The notes beneath the pieces were generated by a model. The model was not told the origin of the DNA and searched no databases. It worked only from the letters and a program-made list of their open reading frames with translations. From Dactylonectria macrodidyma (Eukaryota; Ascomycota; Sordariomycetes; Hypocreales; Nectriaceae): a stretch of 64,000 bases of DNA. The DNA is taken from contig JAGMUV010000044.1 in the NCBI GenBank assembly GCA_020744425.1, positions 186,001 to 250,000 on the forward strand. The letters run 5' to 3'. This document shows positions 58,410-64,000 of this stretch, piece by piece. Made by a program: the position numbers and the translations under genes. Each line of letters begins with the position of its first letter. Within the stretch, counting starts at the first letter, position 1.

Positions 58410-59834
58410 TCAGATATCGCCCATTTTAGCAATCTGTTTTGCATACCACAACTGAAAGAGTCAGTCCAGTCGTCACAGGGAAGAGCAAGGAATATTCAAA
58501 CTTACAGTCTCCGCCCCCGCGCCGATTACGACGTTCCCTATCTTTTTTAACAACCAGTGCGGTTCGATCAGACGGGCATATGCCTTGGCATCCTTTTCTT
58601 CGACGGCAGTGTTCAGGATGGTGTTTTTCGGGACAGATGGATTCAAAATGGCCGGTCTGGCAATGCCAATGAGGTCGAGCGCGTCGTCGTCAAGAGCCGC
58701 CTCCATAACCTTTCGGGATCTAAAGCCGCCTGTGACAACTAATGGCAGACCAGGAACCTGTTTTCTGATCGCCCTTGCGAACTCCAAGAAGAAGGCTTCC
58801 CGGGTCCTATCCTTTACAGTTACCTTCTTCGCGCTGGTGTTCGTACCGGCATAGAGCTATCACGCAGATAAGTGTTGGTGTCGTCACGAGCGTGGCTGGG
58901 GATGGGAGAACTAACCTGAGGATCCTCATAGGTGCCTCCGCTGACTTCTAGAAAGTCGATGCCGGCGTCTGTGATGAGCTTCAGTTGCGTCAGGCTATCT
59001 TCGAGTGCCGTTGCAGATTGGTGATCGACTGAATTGAGCTTAATGCCCACAATAAATTCCCGAGGGACTACAGCACGGACGGCTTGTATGACCTCGCCGA
59101 CGATTTTCGCTCGAGCAGCGGCAGAGCCACCATACTCGTCAGATCGCTGGTTGCTCTTAGCCGAGAGGAACTGGGCAAGGAGATATCCATGCGCCGCGTG
59201 CAGCTCGACGCCCGCGAAGCCGGCCTCTGCGGCTAATCGCGCTGTATTGGCGAATTTTCCAACAGTCTCCTTGATCTCTTGCTTCGTCATCTCCCTCGGC
59301 GTACCAAACATCAGAGTTGACATGAGCCTAGGTAAGAACTCCTTGCCCAGGCTCAGTGGGATAGGGCTCGGGGCAATATTCTTGGTGAAGAAACTCCTGG
59401 TTCCAGCCCCGGCAGGTGACTGTCTTCCAGGATGGTTGATTTGGACGACTGTCCGGGACGCATCATGATTGCAAGCTGCCGCCCACTTCTTCCAACCCTC
59501 AAGCATGTCGTCATAGCCGACGGCCTCGTTGTATGCAACGTCGGTAGGTTGACCGAGGTATCGCGCATCAACTTGCACGTTGCCTAGGCCACACTCCAGT
59601 CAGCCAACATGTCATTTGCCCTCACGTCTAAAGCCGATAACAGAGTTCTCACTTACCCGTCAAGATAAGTCCCCAGCCGCCTTCTGCCCAGGTACGATAT
59701 GCGGCAATCAACGCTTCGGTTGGAAGAAAGTTTTTGTCGGCTAGGCCTTCGGCGGTGGACGCCTTTACGAGTCTGTTTGATAGTTGGACGCCATTTTTCA
59801 GCGTGAAGGGTCGTGACGCGAGTGAGTCCGCCAT
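58410..59834 (-). CDS. NADH:flavin oxidoreductase, Old Yellow Enzyme-like, 4 exons, 412 aa
   Basis: Exons (minus): 59834-59657, 59583-58916, 58856-58506 and 58451-58410. All are in frame, with GTAAGT and GTTAGT donors. The TIM-barrel landmarks of FMN-dependent OYE-type enzymes are present: [19 protein letters not shown] near the start, [32 protein letters not shown] followed by N-R-DEYGGS, a [12 protein letters not shown] strand, [19 protein letters not shown] (phosphate-binding strand) and LIGIARPAI. The length is normal for the family. Such enzymes reduce activated C=C bonds using NAD(P)H through FMN, in the cytosol. The last exon codes only 13 residues ([13 protein letters not shown]). The natural substrate is unknown. 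Confidence 0.9.
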
Positions 59835-60494
59835 TGTATCTCCTTGACCTTTAATGTGCCTCAGTCTGGTTCCGTGGGATTCTTCTGTTGGACTGAGAGA
59901 GTTTTTTTTTTCTGTTTAAGTACGTACTCGCACATCAGCTGTCATTTATCAGGTTGGTCAAAATGGCTTTCGCAATTACTAACTTTGTGACATCGGACGT
60001 ATAATAGGGCCGTCAGTCCTTGTTTGTGTGTTTTGAGTCGGAGCATTATTTCATTTCACCGCGTACCGACCCATTGGTTTTTTTTTTTCTCGCGCCAGGG
60101 ACCTGATTTAAGGGTAGCGCATCACGCCATCTCCGCAGCCGGTCAAATACAAGTCCCGGTCCCGTTCATGGTGGCGAAGAACGCACGTTCGTCTTTGATT
60201 ATATTAAACTACACTTGGACTAGTTATTTCTCCGTAAATGTTATTCTCATCTTTCTTTATATAGCATCACTGAAACGGCTCTAACTAGCGCCTGGGCATA
60301 ATGGAGATCCTTTAATTTAACCATGGTTAGTTTTAATTGGACTAGCGTGAAGTTTTGGCCGAATGACTATTAATCTCTCAGTATTAGCAATGTTGCTATG
60401 ATCTCAACGCTGTCTGGACGCGTCTTCTACATGGAAGGCTTCTAACTAATAATCTAAATGCGACATTGCTGCATTTTCCTCACGATCTGTAAGC
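59835..60494. other. Spacer
   Basis: Promoter side of the flavin oxidoreductase and AT-rich sequence with T-rich tracts near 59902-59912 and 60079-60089. No gene is supported. Confidence 0.5.
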
Positions 60495-61420
60495 ATGGCT
60501 TCTTCAGATTTCAGAAGTGTTCTAGGCATTTCCGAGAATCCATTCATCAAGATCTTCTTCAAGACTTTATTGACAATGCATCCACCCCCAACCCCCCAGG
60601 CCAAACCTATTCTGGTCCTTTCCAACTCCCTCTCTACCGCCAGATGGCTCTGGGACCAATTCGTTGATGTTTTTTTTGCAAAGACTACAGCATAATTCGG
60701 CCATGACAGCCGCTTCTCTGGACAATCCCCTCTATCCGGGACACGAGGCTTCGATTACGAGACCGACCACACGCTTGACGATCTCGCTTCGGACGTGATC
60801 AACTACTAGACCCCTTCTAGATCAACTAATCCAATGTATTCATCGGCCTTAGCATTGGCGGTGGCATATGTTTCACTCTAGCTGCAAAGCATCCGGAACG
60901 TTTCCGTCGTTTTCTGGTTGTTCGCCAGCTGTGCCCACGCGCTGCACCTGCCGATGACAAGGTCTGGGATGAACGAGTTACTCTTGAAAAACAGCAAGGG
61001 TCGCGGAACTAGCAAAGCAATAGCGCGACACTGGTTCAACGACGAGTGGCGGGTGGCGCATGCTGAGTTGGCCGCTGACACTACGACCAAGGTTGGGCTC
61101 AGCCGCTAAAGGGATATCTTGCCAGCATGGGCGCACTGTGGAAGCTGAACTTGTGGCCTCGCGCAAGAGTAAGCGGAGATTCCAGAAGCGGTGGGAATGT
61201 CCTCTTTACGGTAGGGGATTAAGATGCGGTATCCGTTGTGGAAGAAACCAAGGCTCTTACTGCTCAAACTAGAAGTTCAGTTGTGGTTATGAAGGATGCT
61301 GAGCATATTATTCACATCCAACAAGCTAAAAGATTTAATCGAGTGGTTAAGAAAGCATTAGAGAGAACGTCGGTATTAAGGGAGACTGGTAGTTCCAGAC
61401 GAGGCCTTAAAGGCCCGTAA
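60495..61420 (+). pseudogene. Decayed alpha/beta hydrolase (enol-lactonase-like)
   Basis: Pieces of one alpha/beta hydrolase lie in order in different frames. The start is MASSDFRSVLGISENPF and PILVLSNSLSTARWLWDQF (60495-60695). FDYETDHTLDDLASDVIN follows near 60749-60805, ending at a stop. FIGLSIGGGICFTLAAKHPE with the G-x-S-x-G nucleophile elbow and FRRFLVV lies near 60840-60925. DDKVWDERVTLEKQQG follows, then AIARHWFNDEWRVAHAEL in another frame (near 61020-61075), and a C-terminal stretch with the expected His region (VVVMKDAEHIIHI) near 61280-61320. At least three frame changes or stops occur, and no set of GT-AG introns repairs them. The layout resembles 3-oxoadipate enol-lactonase-type hydrolases. 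It is non-functional as it stands. Confidence 0.72.
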
Positions 61421-61839
61421 TGTATTTTTTTTCTCTCTGCACCTTAAGATCACCATCATCCCCATTATCATTCTCATCCAACTTAGAGCCGTCAGGTTCA
61501 TTACGCTTAGTTGTTTTGCTTCCCCAGGTTCACCTTGGCAGCCTTCTTCTGATTTTTCCAAGCTGGGTCCTGCTTACCCAGCCAGATCTCTCTCTGCGCT
61601 TGAACCCATCCTCGAGCACGGTAAACTTCCCATCAGCCTCATAAATCAATTTACATGATATCCAGAATGCAATGCCAGGAGCACGGTAGCTCATATGCGA
61701 CCTCTATGGGCTCCTTGATTGGCAAATTGCTTACAATTGTCATTCAATCCCCCCAATATCACGTACTTGTCAAGCTATCCAACATTCTTAGCCACCATAC
61801 ACTCAAGTTCACAGTCCACATAATGTGCGCATCTGCACC
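61421..61839. other. Spacer between pseudogene and MFS gene
   Basis: 3' flank of both neighbours; only short frames without motifs. Confidence 0.45.
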
Positions 61840-63425
61840 TTATTCGCGATGAAGAGTCGTATTTTCACTCTCCTTTGGGTTGGGAACAAACAACCAGCTG
61901 ATTGAAGTTGCCACTAGCAGCGCGCATAAGATAGGCTGCATCACTGACACGTCGATCTGTGACGCGATGGCACCGGTAATAATGGGGAAAAAACAGGCTC
62001 CCAGTTGGGCAAACACAAACACAAACGCCAGCCCCGTGGAGTAAATTCGCGGTGCAAATAGCTTAGAGCCTACTGAAACTCCCTGGGTGCGTTTTAGTAC
62101 ATACATAGGCTGCATTTAGGGAGGCAGGTAGAAGAAGGAAAAGACTTACAGTAGCAAAGTAGGGCCCCATAAGAAAACCCAAGAGACTAATTGAGATAGA
62201 TGCTGCAATAATGTTGGGTACTCTGTGCATTATTAGATAGATTCAAACTACCAAAAAAGGTGTACTTACTGCCAAAACAATATATGTAGGCCGATAGATA
62301 GCACGCTGTAGATAAAGATCATTTTTCGAACCCCAAATCTGTGAGTAGGCTCAGCTAAAAATATTCTTCCTAGTAGCGAGCCTCCGTTGAAGCCGACTGA
62401 GACATAACCCATTTTAGATAAATCTCCATTCCGAATCTCAACGAGGTATTCCACAACCCAGCTACTGGCGGTAAGTGTTGCGCCAATAGAGAAGAAGAAG
62501 AATATACTCAGAAGCCAGACACTCCGAGTCTTTAGCGTCTCCTTAATGAGAGAGGAGGCGCTGGTATCTTCTGAGGTGTCGGATGGAGTATGAGTGTCCG
62601 GATCTGTGGCAGCCTCTGCGTCCACTGAAGTTTGGGCCGTATGAGAGGATTGCTTTACTTTAAACCTGACGGTTTCCCGGAAAGCATAAAACACAAGTAT
62701 GACATTGATGAGGCCTAGGGCAAGGGGCAAGCAGTAAAATAAATACCAGTGAGAGGTTTTTCCAGCTGAGGAAACGCCCGTCGCAACAAAAGGGCCACAG
62801 AAACATCCAGCCATATACATGGAGTGAATAAAGGCGAGCCACCTGTGCGCCGCTCCCTTCATAGTGGTCACAAATGTGTTGCCGTGGGTGTCTTGGTACG
62901 CTTGGCCCAGACTGACCAGCCAGAAAGTGACGGCATATAGTTCGAACGGTGGCCTCCAGAAACGCAAAGCATGCGCAATTACCTGCAGGACGGCGCCCAG
63001 CATGAGCATAGCGCCGAGGTCGAACTTTTGAGAGAGATGAGTATTCGTCAGAGCTGTGAGGAACCAGCCCATAAAGTTGGCTCCGTATCTGTTTTATTGC
63101 AATATGGCGTTAGATGGCTCGATATTTAAGGTTACTTATGCGCTAGGTTTGTGACATACACTGATGAAACGATTGCTGTATTAATTCCATAATCTCGAAT
63201 GATATAGGGGACTAAGGCACCAGTGCTGCCATCGTTGACGCCGGCGACAAAGAATGAGAATCCAGCGCTGATAAGCTTCAGATATGGCACCTGGCTTGCG
63301 TTCGAGTCCGCTGGGTCCGATTGATGCCCCGGTGGCTCGTCGCTTTTCGTAGGAGGATCGATGGGACGGCGGTCGAGCTGGAATGTCTCGGAAACAACGG
63401 GTTCAAGCTGCGTGGTCGTCGCCAT
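61840..63425 (-). CDS. MFS transporter, 4 exons, 474 aa
   Basis: Exons (minus): 63425-63136, 63088-62270, 62222-62150 and 62082-61840. All are in frame, with introns of 47-67 nt. After a hydrophilic leader (LDRRPIDPPTKSDEPPG) come about twelve hydrophobic segments: SAGFSFFVAGVNDGSTGALVP, YGANFMGWFLTAL, LGAMLMLGAVLQVIAHALRF and others, with a central cytosolic loop rich in Asp/Thr/Ser near residues 245-280. The second half begins SVWLLSIFFFFSIGATL and includes GPYFATGVSVGSK and LAFVFVFAQLGACFFPIITG. The pattern resembles the fungal MFS group containing yeast Bsc6 and fucose-permease-like proteins. Substrate unknown. The ATG at 63425 is chosen because the longer frame upstream starts only with TTG. 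Confidence 0.86.
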
Positions 63426-64000
63426 GGCGAGGCGAGGATGCAAAGGGATGGAAGCAACGCCGATTCAATCAATATTTGACTTTACAACCAATGAATGTGG
63501 TATGGTGAACTGGAAATCAAGCAAGGGCTTACAACCAAACATGCAATGCTGGGCGTAATCAATAAAATACCAACGAAGGACGGATCTGTCCCAACATCTT
63601 ATTGTTAAAGAGGTGTGTTTGTCCCCCCGCCTTCGCAGAAATGTCGGAGAAATGACGGAGAAATGGCCCCGAACTATTCTCTTAATGGAAATACCACAAA
63701 CTCCTGGCTTCGGCTCGCTGGGCCGTCGTGGCTGAAGATCGGATATTAGGTAATAGCTAGTTTTATAAACCAGGTTGAGAGACCAGGGGGTCTTAAGGGC
63801 AAGATTCGGCAGGCTTCGTACTCGGTATATGTCGTTGAATTGCATGACCTTCACTCAAGTCATATTAGCCATGCGGAATTGCCGCCGTCCGTAGGTTCCT
63901 GATGGGGGCTGCTGACTAATAAGGCCCAGCCTTCCCGTGGAGTGGTTATCATTTCCAAGGTACTCCATGCCGAGCATTAACTATAACATCGGAAATTCTT
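63426..64000. other. Promoter side of the last MFS gene and window edge
   Basis: No gene is supported. The minus frame at 63465-63854 has no recognisable motif. Confidence 0.45.

Overview
This window is nuclear DNA of a filamentous ascomycete (Pezizomycotina). The genes carry short introns of about 47-156 nt with GTRAGT-like donors, CTRAC/CTGAC-like branch points and YAG acceptors. The families are typical of such fungi: HET, DUF6594, ankyrin/kinase and caspase-like proteins, a DUF7025-type AAA+ ATPase, MFS transporters and an OYE-like flavin oxidoreductase. Dense GC-rich coding blocks alternate with long gene-poor stretches that hold degenerate relics. I rebuilt splice models by hand, and every multi-exon model listed as intact stays in frame to its stop.

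Region 1 (1-27.1 kb) looks like a fungal self/non-self recognition and cell-death neighbourhood. It holds a HET-domain protein (205-2707), a decayed subtilase (4333-4677), a disordered protein with a DPFQ repeat (5063-6154), two DUF6594 membrane proteins (13656-14977 and 21567-22828), an ankyrin gene broken by a stop codon (16589-17505), a caspase-like/pseudokinase fusion (18195-20512), and a 1260-residue kinase/Sel1-like/ankyrin protein (23201-27104). A few small hypothetical genes lie between them.

Region 2 (27.9-45.6 kb) is the most unusual part. Three giant genes lie together: a 1444-aa protein (27894-32228), a 1212-aa protein (34468-38106), and a 2276-aa protein (38610-45581) that fuses a ComEC-type metallo-beta-lactamase domain to a DUF6603-type C-terminal half. 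A four-exon, 300-aa lectin-like gene (32475-33560) sits between the first two, and the 1212-aa and 2276-aa genes share a 503-bp divergent promoter. LTR-like relics lie on both sides. I read this as a candidate undescribed multi-protein system; its function cannot be told from the sequence.

Region 3 (46.4-53.1 kb) is a divergent pair: an AAA+ ATPase with an acidic tail, whose Walker A motif is assembled across a non-canonical GC-AG intron, and a 710-aa STAND-like protein without a recognisable P-loop. Both may belong with region 2.

Region 4 (53.5-64 kb) looks metabolic: an MFS transporter (53516-55612), an OYE-like flavin oxidoreductase (58410-59834), a decayed alpha/beta hydrolase (60495-61420) and a second MFS transporter (61840-63425), separated by gene-poor DNA. 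I saw no rRNA, tRNA or CRISPR.
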